From: Anaeromassilibacillus sp. An172
GTDB lineage: Bacteria; Bacillota; Clostridia; Oscillospirales; Acutalibacteraceae
Direction: 5' to 3'
Length of the DNA stretch: 64,000 nucleotides
NCBI RefSeq assembly: GCF_002160515.1
Contig: NZ_NFKS01000007.1
Span: 51,973-115,972 of the forward strand
Position numbers and translations under genes: made by a program. Under the pieces are notes generated by a model. That model made no database searches. It had not been told where the DNA came from and was given only the letters and a program-made list of their open reading frames with translations. Below are positions 8,412-17,157 of the stretch, one piece after another (positions within the stretch are counted from its first letter, which is position 1; each line of letters starts with the position of its first letter).

Positions 8412-8588
8412 GACTTTAACGCTAAATTGCGAAATCATCTAATATATATTGTTGAAAATGGAGCTTTTTAATCAATAAAACCTATTTATCCTTATTATAG
8501 ACAGAGAAATTTTATCCGCTTTCTGTGACAAAGAAAAAACAATTTCGTGAGTGGATGTTGAATTTGATTTTTAAATAAATTACCGATA

Positions 8589-9470
8589 TTAAGTTTTTAT
8601 GGCTTTTACAAGCTCTTTATATTGTTTCGGAGTTACTCCCTTGTATTCCTTAAACTTCCTGATAAAGTAGCTGAAATTGTCAAAACCAACCTTTACAGCC
8701 GCTTCGGAAATTGATATATCAGACTGGGAAAGAAGCTTCGACGCCTTTTGTATTCTATACTCGTTTATGAAAACAATGGGTGTTTTTCCTGTTTCCTTAT
8801 GGAAATAATTGCAGAAATAGTTGGGACTCATATAGCAGATTTTTGCCAGCTCCTCAAGGGTTATTTTATTTTCGTAATTTTCCTTTATATACCCTATCAC
8901 TTTTTTCAATTTGCTTATTGAGTCCTCCTGTGTGGAGGTGGAAATATTCTGGGAAAAGCACTTATTTCTGCTTAAAATATCTATCACATGGAGAAGCTGG
9001 AGCTTTAAGGACAAAGCTCCGCCACTGGGGTTACTGTGATAAATTTTTACCGTTTCCTTTAAGTATGGCAGTATCTCCCTTTGCAGCCCTGACTGAGCAT
9101 CACTGAAAACCGTAGGAAAAAGCATTTTATTTCCCGTCACAGGCTGCACAATGCTGTGCTGGCACAAATCGTAAAATTCAAAATCGAGGATTTTAGGCTG
9201 AAACACGATTGCGTGGTGCAGAGAGCTTCCGGTTGATTTAATTTCATGGAGTTCGCCGCTGTTTATAAAACAAATTTCATTTTCCGTGAGGGAATATTGT
9301 TTTCCGTGAACTGTGATATTTACAGAGCCGTGTTCAACATACACCCACTCAAATTCCTCATGCCAATGCTGGGGTACAAAATAGAAACCCTCGTTGTCGT
9401 GCTGGAAATACACCTGCAAAGGAAAAACCGGTGTGCCGTGGACTGTGTTTTCATGGAAAGGATTTGACAT
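8589..9470 (-). CDS. AraC-family transcriptional regulator
   Basis: Sugar-responsive type activator of 293 residues: an N-terminal cupin-like sensor (HWHEEFEWVYVEHG, residues about 35-50) and a C-terminal double helix-turn-helix (about 190-290) with the conserved FSYFIRKFKEYKGVTPKQY segment. It is transcribed away from the GH13 glucosidase gene, which it probably controls. A GTG at 9479 is in frame, but the ATG at 9470 lies at the right distance from AAGGTGAG. The inducer is unknown; alpha-glucosides are a guess from the neighbour. Confidence 0.85.
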   Translation of the reverse strand: MSNPFHENTVHGTPVFPLQVYFQHDNEGFYFVPQHWHEEFEWVYVEHGSVNITVHGKQYSLTENEICFINSGELHEIKSTGSSLHHAIVFQPKILDFEFYDLCQHSIVQPVTGNKMLFPTVFSDAQSGLQREILPYLKETVKIYHSNPSGGALSLKLQLLHVIDILSRNKCFSQNISTSTQEDSISKLKKVIGYIKENYENKITLEELAKICYMSPNYFCNYFHKETGKTPIVFINEYRIQKASKLLSQSDISISEAAVKVGFDNFSYFIRKFKEYKGVTPKQYKELVKAIKT

Positions 9471-9487
9471 TGCGCTCACCTTAATCG

Positions 9488-9515
9488 TAATATTGTGTTA
9501 TTTGATGTTAATATT
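9488..9515 (+). promoter_or_regulatory. Candidate AraC-type direct-repeat operator
   Basis: Two copies of TAATATT at 9488-9494 and 9509-9515, starting 21 bp apart (two helical turns). The second abuts the -35 box of the glucosidase promoter. This is the classic layout for an AraC-type activator, but the sequence is AT-rich and the match could be chance. Confidence 0.4.
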
Positions 9516-9516
9516 A

Positions 9517-9545
9517 TTGAAGATGAAAGAACTTTTTTATATTAT
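9517..9545 (+). promoter_or_regulatory. Promoter of the GH13 glucosidase gene
   Basis: TTGAAG (9517-9522), 17-bp spacer, TATTAT (9540-9545), ending 38 bp before the ATG. Confidence 0.6.
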
Positions 9546-9583
9546 ACTCAAAGTAAGAAAAAAACACAAGGAGTGTGGATAAA

Positions 9584-11206
9584 ATGCTGAAAGATTGGTG
9601 GAAAAACAGCGTTGTTTATCAGATTTACCCACGCAGTTTCTGCGACGGAAACGGCGACGGTGTTGGAGATATAAAGGGAATCATCTCAAAATTGTGGTAT
9701 TTATCAAAGCTTGGAATTGACGTTATCTGGTTAAGCCCAACATACCCTTCCCCAAACGCCGACAACGGCTATGATATATCCGACTATTACGGTGTTTCCG
9801 AGGAATACGGCACCATGGACGAAATGAAAGAGCTTATCAAAAAGTGCGACGAGCTGGGCATAAAAATCGTTATGGACTTGGTTGTAAACCATTCCTCCGA
9901 TGAACACCCATGGTTTATTGAAGCCAAAAAATCAAAGGACAACAAGTACCGTGATTTCTACATCTGGAGAAAAGGTGACGGAGAAAATCCTCCCAATGAT
10001 TTAAAGGCATCATTCGGCGGAAGCGCATGGGAGTATTCTCCGGAAACAGGCGAGTATTACCTGCACTTTTTCAGCAAAAAACAGCCTGACTTGAACTGGG
10101 AAAATCCAAACATGAGAAAAGAAATCTGGAAAATGATGAACTACTGGATTGACTTGGGCATAGGCGGTTTCAGAATGGATGTTATAGATACTATAGGCAA
10201 GGTTCCCGACAAAAAGATAAGAGAGAACGGCCCTATGCTCCACGAGTACATTAAGGAAATGCACCGTGAAACTCTGGATGGCAAAAATCTTTTGACTGTG
10301 GGAGAATGTTGGAGTGCCAACACAGATGACGGAATTAAATACTCAAACCCCGAAAGACATGAACTGAGCATGATTTTCCAGTTTGAACAGTGTATGCTGG
10401 ACAGAATCCCCGGCGGAGAACGCTGGGACTCAAGACCTTTACAGCTTACCGAGCTTAAACAGGTGTTCTCAAAATGGCAGAATGAGTTATACGGCAAAGG
10501 CTGGAACAGTCTGTTCTGGGACAATCACGACCTGCCGAGAATAGTTTCACGCTGGGGCAATGACGGAGAATACCGTGTGCTTTCTGCAAAAATGCTTGCA
10601 ACTCTCCTCCATGGTATGCAGGGAACTCCCTACATCTACCAGGGCGAGGAAATAGGTATGACAAATGTTCCGTTTAACCGTCTTGAGGATTTTTCCGATA
10701 TTGAAAGCGTAAACATGCGCAAGGAGTGGAAAGAAAAGGGAAAGACCGACGAAGAAATTTTAGTGTCACTCAAAAGAAACTCAAGGGACAATGCAAGAAC
10801 CCCCATGCAGTGGAACAGCGGATATCAGGCAGGATTTACCACAGGAACACCATGGTACAAGTTAAACCCCAACTATGTTGAAATCAACGCCGAGGACGCA
10901 TTGAATGACGAAAATTCAATTTTCTATTACTATCAAAAGCTTATAAAGCTGAGAAAAAGCACCCCTGCTATTATCCACGGAAAATACGAGCTTTTATTGC
11001 CCGAGGACGAGGATATTTACGCATATCTCAGAACCTACGAGGGCGAAACAATCCTTGTAGTATGCAACTTCCACAACTGCAACAGAACATTTTCCTTTGA
11101 GGGCAAGGGCGAAACACTTATTTCAAACTACCCCACAGAAAAAATCCTTGATTTAAAAAATATAGAGCTTAAACCTTACGAAAGCGCAATTTATAAAATT
11201 ATCTGA
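9584..11206 (+). CDS. GH13 alpha-glucosidase (oligo-1,6-/glucan 1,6-alpha-glucosidase type)
   Basis: Cytoplasmic exo-acting glycoside hydrolase, 540 residues with no signal peptide. It shows the GH13 regions DLVVNHSS, GFRMDVID (nucleophile Asp), VGECW (acid/base Glu) and FWDNHDLPR (third catalytic Asp). The valine of DLVVNHSS and the LPRIVSRWG stretch resemble DexB and oligo-1,6-glucosidases more than alpha-amylases, so isomaltose-type alpha-1,6 linkages are likely. Trehalose-phosphate hydrolase or maltase activity cannot be excluded. AAGGAG at 9568-9573 fits the ATG at 9584 better than the in-frame GTG at 9575. A divergent AraC regulator gene is the likely activator. No transporter is linked. 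Confidence 0.9.
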   Translation: MLKDWWKNSVVYQIYPRSFCDGNGDGVGDIKGIISKLWYLSKLGIDVIWLSPTYPSPNADNGYDISDYYGVSEEYGTMDEMKELIKKCDELGIKIVMDLVVNHSSDEHPWFIEAKKSKDNKYRDFYIWRKGDGENPPNDLKASFGGSAWEYSPETGEYYLHFFSKKQPDLNWENPNMRKEIWKMMNYWIDLGIGGFRMDVIDTIGKVPDKKIRENGPMLHEYIKEMHRETLDGKNLLTVGECWSANTDDGIKYSNPERHELSMIFQFEQCMLDRIPGGERWDSRPLQLTELKQVFSKWQNELYGKGWNSLFWDNHDLPRIVSRWGNDGEYRVLSAKMLATLLHGMQGTPYIYQGEEIGMTNVPFNRLEDFSDIESVNMRKEWKEKGKTDEEILVSLKRNSRDNARTPMQWNSGYQAGFTTGTPWYKLNPNYVEINAEDALNDENSIFYYYQKLIKLRKSTPAIIHGKYELLLPEDEDIYAYLRTYEGETILVVCNFHNCNRTFSFEGKGETLISNYPTEKILDLKNIELKPYESAIYKII

Positions 11207-11216
11207 TTTTAAAACG

Positions 11217-11254
11217 AATCCCCACAAATTTGTTTATTTCCGTGGGGATTTTTG
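11217..11254 (+). terminator. Terminator of the GH13 gene
   Basis: Nine-bp stem AATCCCCAC (11217-11225) with GTGGGGATT (11242-11250), followed by a T-run. Confidence 0.85.
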
Positions 11255-11257
11255 CTG

Positions 11258-11286
11258 TTGAGATATCTTTTCTTTGGTGATATACT
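11258..11286 (+). promoter_or_regulatory. Promoter of the two-component operon
   Basis: TTGAGA (11258-11263), 17-bp spacer, TATACT (11281-11286). One mismatch to consensus in each box. Confidence 0.65.
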
Positions 11287-11321
11287 TATTAAAAGAATTA
11301 TTTAAAAATACGGAGAAAGCT

Positions 11322-11993
11322 ATGTACAAGATATATATTGTAGAAGACGACAGCTCTATCGCTTCAGCTATAAAACAACAGGCGGAAATGTGGGATTTCA
11401 CAGTCAAGGTGGCTCAGGATTTCAGAAACATTTTGGCTGAGTTTGCTTCATTCAGCCCTCATATTGTACTTTTGGATATTTCCCTGCCATTTTTCAACGG
11501 TTATCACTGGTGCAGTGAAATCCGTCGTGCTTCAAGCGTTCCGATAATTTTTATATCCTCAGCCTCTGACAACATGAATATAGTTATGGCTATGAACATG
11601 GGCGGCGACGATTTTGTGGCGAAGCCCTTTGACCAAAGCGTGCTTATGGCTAAAATTCAGGCGCTTTTGAGAAGAACCTACGATTTCGGAAAATCCGTCA
11701 CCGTCTTTGAACACAGAGGAGCAATGCTCAACACAGGTGACAACACCTTGACCTACGGCGAAACAAAAATCATCCTCACAAAAAACGAATACAGAATTTT
11801 GCTTGCCCTTATGGAAAGCAAAGGGAAAATTGTTAGCCGTGAGAGACTTATGGAAAGACTTTGGGAAACCGACAGCTTTGTTGACGAAAACACACTTACT
11901 GTAAATGTAAACCGCCTGAGAAAAAAGCTGGACGCCGCAGGACTTAAAAATTTTATAACCACAAAATTCGGCGTGGGTTATGTGATACTGTGA
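11322..11993 (+). CDS. OmpR/BceR-like response regulator
   Basis: DNA-binding response regulator of 223 residues. The receiver domain has the acidic pair Glu-Asp-Asp near residue 9, the phospho-acceptor in LLDISLP (Asp52) and the switch lysine in VAKPFD. A winged-helix output domain follows (about 125-223; SRERLMERLWETD, VNVNRLRKKLD). The frame extends upstream to 11274, but the ATG at 11322 has GGAGA in front and begins with the typical MYKIYIVEDD. Its partner kinase gene begins 13 bp downstream. By kinase type it should control peptide-antibiotic resistance genes. Confidence 0.9.
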   Translation: MYKIYIVEDDSSIASAIKQQAEMWDFTVKVAQDFRNILAEFASFSPHIVLLDISLPFFNGYHWCSEIRRASSVPIIFISSASDNMNIVMAMNMGGDDFVAKPFDQSVLMAKIQALLRRTYDFGKSVTVFEHRGAMLNTGDNTLTYGETKIILTKNEYRILLALMESKGKIVSRERLMERLWETDSFVDENTLTVNVNRLRKKLDAAGLKNFITTKFGVGYVIL

Positions 11994-12006
11994 AAGGCGG
12001 TTTATT

Positions 12007-12999
12007 ATGAAGTTTCTCATTTCTTATTTAAACTACAGAAAAAAGGTTATACTGGTTTTCCTTATATTTGCCGTTATTTTTTCCGTATCCTTTGCCCTCT
12101 ATCATCTTCCCTTGGGCGCTGTGCTGTACCCTTTAGCCTTATGTCTTTTGGTGGCTTTGATTTTTGTTATCCGTGATTTTAACAGCATACGAAAAACTCA
12201 TAAGGATTTAGAAAAAATCAAAAAGCTTACAGTTTACGGAATGGAATTTCTTCCGGAAGCCAAAAACGAGATTGAAAAGGACTACGGAGATGTGGCTAAC
12301 ATTCTTTTTGAAGAAAACAAACAAATACGCCTTAAAATGGAAGAACGCTACAACGAAATGATAGACTACTACACCATGTGGGCTCATCAGATAAAAACTC
12401 CAATCGCCGCCATGAGGCTTAATCTTCAAAACGAAGACTCTGACTTTTCACGGAGGCTTACTGAGGATTTACAGAGAATAGAGCAGTATGTGGAAATGGT
12501 GCTTTGTTATCTCAGGCTTGATTCAAATTCCAGCGACTACGTAATCCGTGAATACGATATTGACAGTATTGTAAGGCAGGGCATAAAAAAATTTGCCAGC
12601 CAATTTATAAGAAAGAAAATAAAGCTTGACTATCGCCCCTCGGATTTAAAGGTTGTCACCGATGAAAAGTGGCTGTTATTTGTAATAGAGCAGGTTTTAT
12701 CCAACAGCCTTAAATACACAAAGCAGGGAAGCATTTCCGTTTTTGTAAACGACAATCAAGAGCTTTGCATAAAGGACACAGGAATAGGAATTGCTCCGGA
12801 GGATTTGCCGAGAATTTTTGAAAACGGTTACACAGGCTACAACGGCAGAAACGACAAAAAAGCCAGCGGCATAGGTCTGTATCTATGCAAGAGAATTTGC
12901 AAAAATCTTGGACACGAAATAACAGCCTCCTCTGTCTTAGGCGAAGGCACAACCATAAAAATAAATCTTAACCAGAAAAAGATTTTTATTTCCGATTAA
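12007..12999 (+). CDS. BceS-like intramembrane-sensing histidine kinase
   Basis: Sensor kinase of 330 residues. Two membrane segments (about 13-32 and 36-56) are joined by only a few residues, so there is no extracellular sensor domain. This is the hallmark of intramembrane-sensing kinases that read the activity of a Bce-type ABC transporter. The phosphorylated His is in MWAHQIKTP (His127), the N box in VLSNSLKYT, and the G boxes in DTGIGI and ASGIGLYL. No transporter gene is adjacent; the BceAB-like genes at 0.4-3.2 kb are the nearest candidate partner. Confidence 0.88.
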   Translation: MKFLISYLNYRKKVILVFLIFAVIFSVSFALYHLPLGAVLYPLALCLLVALIFVIRDFNSIRKTHKDLEKIKKLTVYGMEFLPEAKNEIEKDYGDVANILFEENKQIRLKMEERYNEMIDYYTMWAHQIKTPIAAMRLNLQNEDSDFSRRLTEDLQRIEQYVEMVLCYLRLDSNSSDYVIREYDIDSIVRQGIKKFASQFIRKKIKLDYRPSDLKVVTDEKWLLFVIEQVLSNSLKYTKQGSISVFVNDNQELCIKDTGIGIAPEDLPRIFENGYTGYNGRNDKKASGIGLYLCKRICKNLGHEITASSVLGEGTTIKINLNQKKIFISD

Positions 13000-13060
13000 A
13001 ATTCAGTAGTGCTTAAAAACTCAAAAATATTTTGATTTCAACAACTTCCTTTTTATACGA

Positions 13061-13102
13061 AAACTCCCCGATTTTGGATTATCCAAAACGGGGAGTTTTT
13101 TT
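13061..13102. terminator. Bidirectional terminator between the kinase gene and nagB
   Basis: GC-rich stem AAACTCCCCG...GG with CC...CGGGGAGTTT and a T-run on the plus strand. The two flanking genes converge here. Confidence 0.85.
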
Positions 13103-13129
13103 AATTGATGTTATTTATTACATCAAAAA

Positions 13130-13897
13130 TTATTTCTTTGGAAGACCGATAACAAGCTCTGGAGCCTTCTCGATAATCATTGAAAGAGCAGCTTCGTCAG
13201 CAACGATTGTTACGTCTGCATGGAGTCTGAGGATTGAAGCAGGAACGTCTGGCTTAACCTCTCCGCAAGCTGTCTTGTAAAGGATTTCTGCCTTATCTTT
13301 ACCTGAAGCAACCATAAGGATTTTCTTTGCCTTCATGATTGTGCCGATACCCATTGTGTAAGCCTCGGTTGGAACGTCCTCTTTACGTGCAAAGAATCTC
13401 TTGTTTGCTTCGATTGTCATGTCTGTAAGCTTTACGCAGTGTGTGCCAACCGGGAAGCTGTCGTCCGGCTCGTTGAAGCCGATGTGACCGTCGTGACCGA
13501 TACCGAGAAGCTGAATATCAACGCCGCCCAAATCTTCAACAACCTTGTCGTATCTCTTGCACTCTGCTTCTGCGTCAGGATTAGAACCGTCAGGAATGTT
13601 TGTCTTATCCATGTTGATGTTTACATACTTGAAAAGATTATTGTACATGAAATAAGCATAGCTCTGGTCGTTGTCCTTTGTAAGGCCTCTGTACTCGTCC
13701 AGGTTTGCTGTGTAGCAGCCATCGAAGCAAAGGTCGCCCTGCTCATACTTCTTGATAAGCTCTTTGTATGTTCCGATTGGGCTTGAACCAGTTGCAAGAC
13801 CGAGAACACTGTTGTGCTTCATTGTAATCTGAGAAGCAATGATGTTGGCTGCCTTGCGGCTCATCTCATCATAATCTTTTGCAAATAAAATTTTCAT
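13130..13897 (-). CDS. nagB: Glucosamine-6-phosphate deaminase
   Basis: Converts glucosamine-6-phosphate to fructose-6-phosphate and ammonia, the last step of amino-sugar catabolism. Its 255 residues match the usual length. Landmarks are LGLATGSSPIGTY near the N-terminus, the active-site segment NLDEYRGL, and LGIGHDGHIGFNEP with the catalytic His. It follows nagA by about 80 bp on the same strand. The ATG is preceded by a weak AAAGGGG site. Confidence 0.97.
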   Translation of the reverse strand: MKILFAKDYDEMSRKAANIIASQITMKHNSVLGLATGSSPIGTYKELIKKYEQGDLCFDGCYTANLDEYRGLTKDNDQSYAYFMYNNLFKYVNINMDKTNIPDGSNPDAEAECKRYDKVVEDLGGVDIQLLGIGHDGHIGFNEPDDSFPVGTHCVKLTDMTIEANKRFFARKEDVPTEAYTMGIGTIMKAKKILMVASGKDKAEILYKTACGEVKPDVPASILRLHADVTIVADEAALSMIIEKAPELVIGLPKK

Positions 13898-13978
13898 TTC
13901 AATTATCCCCTTTGTCCAAATTTTGTTTACTTCTTTCTAATATATATTGAATAAATCAATAATTATTAACTATGTAAA

Positions 13979-15112
13979 TTATGCGCCGTAAATAATCTTG
14001 CCGCCTCTGATAATCATCTTAGGAACCAAATCCTCGCCCATGATAAGGATATCAGCAGCCTTGCCCTCTTCGATGCTTCCGCAAACGTCGTCAATTCTTG
14101 CAGCCTGTGCAGGATTGATTGTTGCAGCCTTGAGAGCAGAAGCCATAGGAACACCGAACTTAACTGCTCTTCTTACGCACTCTGCAAGGCAGGTAGCGCT
14201 TCCGGCGATTGTTCCGTTTTCAAGTGTTGCTTTGCCGGCTTTTACATAAACCTTCTGTCCGCCCAAAGAATACTCGCCGTCGTGAAGTCCGCATGCTCTC
14301 ATGGAGTCACTGATAAGGCAAACCTTATCGTCGCCGAAAATCTTAAATACTGTTCTTACTACTGCCGGATGAATATGGATACCGTCGCAGATAAGCTCAA
14401 CATGCTCTGCATAGTCGGAAGCAGCTCCAACAACGCCGGGGTCTCTGTGTGTAAACGGAGGCATAGCGTTGAAAAGGTGTGTAATATGGGAAACACCGTG
14501 ATTGAAAGCTTCAACAGCTGTATCATAGTCGGCCTCTGTATGAGCGATACTTACTCTGCACTCTTTGGAAACCTTATCGATAAAGTCCATAGCGCCGTTA
14601 AGCTCAGGAGCAACGTCAACAAGCTTAATCATGTTGCCGGACTCGTCGTTAACTCTCTTGTAGAAATCATAATCAGGGTCGATAATGTACTTATCGCTCT
14701 GTGCGCCCTTCTTTGCTTTTGAGAAGAATGGGCCTTCCATGTTTATACCTCTGAGAGCTGCGCCCTCGCAGTTGTCCTCTGCTGCAAATTCCTTAGCTGC
14801 ATGAGCAACCTGTGTTAAAGTACCCTCATCAAAAGACATTGTAGCGGCAACAAATGTTGTAACGCCCTGCTGTCCCAAGTACTTGGAAATAGTAGCTATA
14901 TTCTCTTTGTAACCGTCGCAGAAATCGCTTCCGTCTGCGCCGTGAATATGTATATCAACATATCCGGGAACTACATACAATCCCTTTGCGTCAATGGCAT
15001 CGTCTGCGGGAGCAAAATCACCCACTGAACTAATCTTACCGTTCTCGATGTCAATATTCACGTCGTTAAAACTTCCGTCTTTGAAAAAGACCTTGCCATT
15101 TTTAATTTGCAT
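13979..15112 (-). CDS. nagA: N-acetylglucosamine-6-phosphate deacetylase
   Basis: Removes acetate from N-acetylglucosamine-6-phosphate, feeding NagB. It is a metal-dependent amidohydrolase of 377 residues with the HxH metal motif in VDIHIHGADG, the Glu ligand in NMEGPF, His in IAHTEAD, His in ITHLFNAM and the catalytic Asp in LISDSMRA. A GTG at 15127 is in frame, but it lies inside the GTGAGGTG ribosome site; the ATG at 15112 is the better start. It is the first gene of a nagA-nagB operon, with a TATAAT-like -10 about 65 bp upstream. No NagR-type regulator or PTS gene is adjacent. Confidence 0.96.
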   Translation of the reverse strand: MQIKNGKVFFKDGSFNDVNIDIENGKISSVGDFAPADDAIDAKGLYVVPGYVDIHIHGADGSDFCDGYKENIATISKYLGQQGVTTFVAATMSFDEGTLTQVAHAAKEFAAEDNCEGAALRGINMEGPFFSKAKKGAQSDKYIIDPDYDFYKRVNDESGNMIKLVDVAPELNGAMDFIDKVSKECRVSIAHTEADYDTAVEAFNHGVSHITHLFNAMPPFTHRDPGVVGAASDYAEHVELICDGIHIHPAVVRTVFKIFGDDKVCLISDSMRACGLHDGEYSLGGQKVYVKAGKATLENGTIAGSATCLAECVRRAVKFGVPMASALKAATINPAQAARIDDVCGSIEEGKAADILIMGEDLVPKMIIRGGKIIYGA

Positions 15113-15356
15113 CGCTAAACACCTCACATAAAATATTGAATTAAAGAAAAGTTTATCAGAAATCCTTCTTATTAAAATTATATCATAAAATTAAAAAAAA
15201 TCCAGAATATTATGAAAAATAAACAGAATTTTTTGAAATTTATTTTTCAGTACCAATAAAAAATAAAAAAATCGCCTTATTCCACGGGTGGTTCTGTTTT
15301 ATTATGTTCAATTACACAACTCCTTTGAATTTCCCCTGATTTTTTCCTATTTTCGA

Positions 15357-15385
15357 TTGTTATTTTATCAATCAAGTGATATACT
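15357..15385 (+). promoter_or_regulatory. Promoter of the hemolysin III gene
   Basis: TTGTTA (15357-15362), 17-bp spacer, TATACT (15380-15385), 30 bp before the ATG. The rest of 15128-15350 is AT-rich with no clear structure. Confidence 0.6.
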
Positions 15386-15415
15386 TCTCTAAAAAGAACT
15401 CAAGGGGGAACAGGA

Positions 15416-16069
15416 ATGTCAACGGTCAAAAAAAGATACACCCTCGGGGAAGAAATTTTTAATTCCGTAACCCACGGCGTGGGCAGTCTGCTTTCAATCG
15501 CCGGCACTGTGGTTTTGATTGTTTTTTCTGCAATCAACAGCGACGCCTTTGCAGTTGTGTCATCCGCCGTTTACGGAGCTTCCCTGATTATACTCTACAC
15601 AATGAGCACACTCTATCATTCCATAACCAACGAAAAAGCCAAAAAGTTTTTCAGGATAATGGATCACAACACAATATTTTTTCTTATAGCGGGAACCTAC
15701 ACACCTTATACACTGGCAGTGCTGAGAAGTCCTCTGGGCTGGGTGCTGTTCGGCGTAGTATGGGGAGCGGCGGCAATAGGAATTGTGCTTAATTCCATCG
15801 ACCTTGAAAAATTTTCAAAAATTTCTGTGGTCTGCTATATTGCAATGGGCTGGGTTATCATAATAGCAGTAAAGCCTTTGATGAACTCAATGCCGTTTAT
15901 AAGCTTCGCTCTTTTAGTTGCAGGAGGAATTTTCTACACCATCGGCGTCATATTTTACGCAATCAAAAAAGTAAAATATTTCCACTCAGTATGGCATATA
16001 TTTACAGTTATAGGCAGTACACTTCATTATTTTTCTGTATTTACAGCAATCGCTCTTCCAAATGCGTAA
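15416..16069 (+). CDS. Hemolysin III / PAQR-family membrane protein (TrhA-like)
   Basis: Integral membrane protein of 217 residues with seven predicted membrane segments. Family signatures are the N-terminal GEEIFNSVTHGVGSLLS, the STLYHS segment, the MDHNTIFFLIAGTYTP segment and the C-terminal WHIFTVIGSTLHYFSV, which together supply the conserved Ser, Asp and His metal-site residues. TrhA of E. coli helps maintain membrane fluidity; true haemolysis is unproven for most members. It is a single-gene unit with its own promoter and terminator. Confidence 0.93.
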   Translation: MSTVKKRYTLGEEIFNSVTHGVGSLLSIAGTVVLIVFSAINSDAFAVVSSAVYGASLIILYTMSTLYHSITNEKAKKFFRIMDHNTIFFLIAGTYTPYTLAVLRSPLGWVLFGVVWGAAAIGIVLNSIDLEKFSKISVVCYIAMGWVIIIAVKPLMNSMPFISFALLVAGGIFYTIGVIFYAIKKVKYFHSVWHIFTVIGSTLHYFSVFTAIALPNA

Positions 16070-16084
16070 AGTTCCTTAAAACAA

Positions 16085-16137
16085 AACAACCGCATGAAGA
16101 TCGTTTTATCGACCACATGCGGTTGTTATTTTTTATA
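16085..16137 (+). terminator. Terminator of the hemolysin III gene
   Basis: Twelve-bp stem AACAACCGCATG (16085-16096) with CATGCGGTTGTT (16116-16127), then ATTTTTTAT. It may also serve the converging minus-strand gene. Confidence 0.85.
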
Positions 16138-16158
16138 TCTGAAAAACAGATTTATTTA

Positions 16159-16698
16159 TTATTTAAAATATGACTCGATTACATCAGCAGCTTTCTGATT
16201 TTCTGCATCGTAAGCGGCTCTCATGGCTTCTTCGTCTTCTTCATTAAGATTCTCAGGATATCCCAAAACAAATACAAAGCCATAGTCTCCGTGAACTATT
16301 ACCTGTGTGCTTTGAACCTTAACCTGGTTTGCAGGATAGAATGCAGAAGCTACGATTGCTTCCTTTGCCTTTTCAAGAGCAGTTTTCATTTCTTCTGCCT
16401 TGCCGTCCTTAGCCTTGAGGGCAATAAAGAAGTCGGTCTGTGCAGAAATCATAGCTGTTTCGGCAATGCACTCGTCGTAAAGATCCTCTGAAATACCATA
16501 AACTGTCTCAAGTGTAGCAGCGTCAATAGCCATATTTGCGGTATAACTCTCGCCATATGCAACTTTTACATCCTGGTGAAGCTTTTCAAGGTCGATATCC
16601 TTTGTTTCCTGCTGACTGTTTCCGCCGCAGCCTGAGAAGCTCAGAGCAAGAGCAGCAGTCATCAAAACTGCAAGCATTACAGAAAATACCTTTTTCAT
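16159..16698 (-). CDS. DUF4358 lipoprotein
   Basis: Predicted lipoprotein of 179 residues: Lys-Lys n-region, hydrophobic h-region and lipobox ending FSGC with Cys24, then a Gly/Ser/Gln linker. The mature part matches the DUF4358 pattern common in Clostridia (a DLEKLHQDVKVAYG start and an ESYFK end, with a conserved VHGDYGFVFVLG strand). The function is unknown. A longer frame reaches 16767, but AAAGGAG sits just before the ATG at 16698 and only this start gives a signal peptide. It is monocistronic, downstream of the tRNA-Thr gene. Confidence 0.85.
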   Translation of the reverse strand: MKKVFSVMLAVLMTAALALSFSGCGGNSQQETKDIDLEKLHQDVKVAYGESYTANMAIDAATLETVYGISEDLYDECIAETAMISAQTDFFIALKAKDGKAEEMKTALEKAKEAIVASAFYPANQVKVQSTQVIVHGDYGFVFVLGYPENLNEEDEEAMRAAYDAENQKAADVIESYFK

Positions 16699-16756
16699 TG
16701 ATTTTCTCCTTTCGGTAAAATAATTTATATTCCGCCAATACAAGGCGGCTGACCGT

Positions 16757-16786
16757 AAAAAAGCCATGGTTTTAAGCCACGGCTTT
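16757..16786 (-). terminator. Terminator of the tRNA-Thr gene
   Basis: Ten-bp stem AAAGCCGTGG with CCATGGCTTT on the minus strand, then TTTT. It starts right at the encoded CCA end. Confidence 0.8.
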
Positions 16787-16862
16787 GGAGCTGGAGATGG
16801 GACTTGAACCCACGAACCTGCTGATTACGAATCAGCTGCTCTACCAACTGAGCTACTCCAGC
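16786..16862 (-). tRNA. tRNA-Thr (anticodon CGT)
   Basis: Cloverleaf on the minus strand: acceptor GCTGGAG (16862-16856) with CTCCAGC (16796-16790), D arm AGCTCAGTTGGTAGAGC, anticodon loop TTCGTAA with CGT at 16829-16827, T arm with GTTCAAG, and encoded CCA. It reads the ACG codon. A promoter and a terminator flank it as a single unit. Confidence 0.97.
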
Positions 16863-16903
16863 GCATAACTATTCTGTTCTTAAAATTCACCTTTACCTGT
16901 GGT

Positions 16904-16932
16904 ATTATACTACATGTTTTACAAAATTTCAA
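16904..16932 (-). promoter_or_regulatory. Promoter of the tRNA-Thr gene
   Basis: On the minus strand: TTGAAA (16932-16927), 17-bp spacer, TATAAT (16909-16904), about 42 bp before the tRNA 5' end. Confidence 0.75.
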
Positions 16933-17157
16933 GCCTTTGTGTTCTGTATTTTTAATTGTATTGCAAGAGGAGGTGAAGGAATTATGCAATGCGTGATGTG
17001 ATTTTTTTTCACTGTGATAATTCATCACTAAACAAAGAATATTTTTCTAATAAAGGTTATAATTTCATTGATGATAATAAGCATACTATGTCCATAAGGA
17101 AAAAAGAAAGCGTAAAAAGCTTTAAGCTAATTATAATAAAGAAAAGGGGGCAGAATT

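Noticed and set aside
15128..15415. Amino-sugar riboswitch (glmS-type) or operator before nagA
   Set aside because: AT-rich sequence with only a TATAAT-like box; no glmS ribozyme core or clear dyad.
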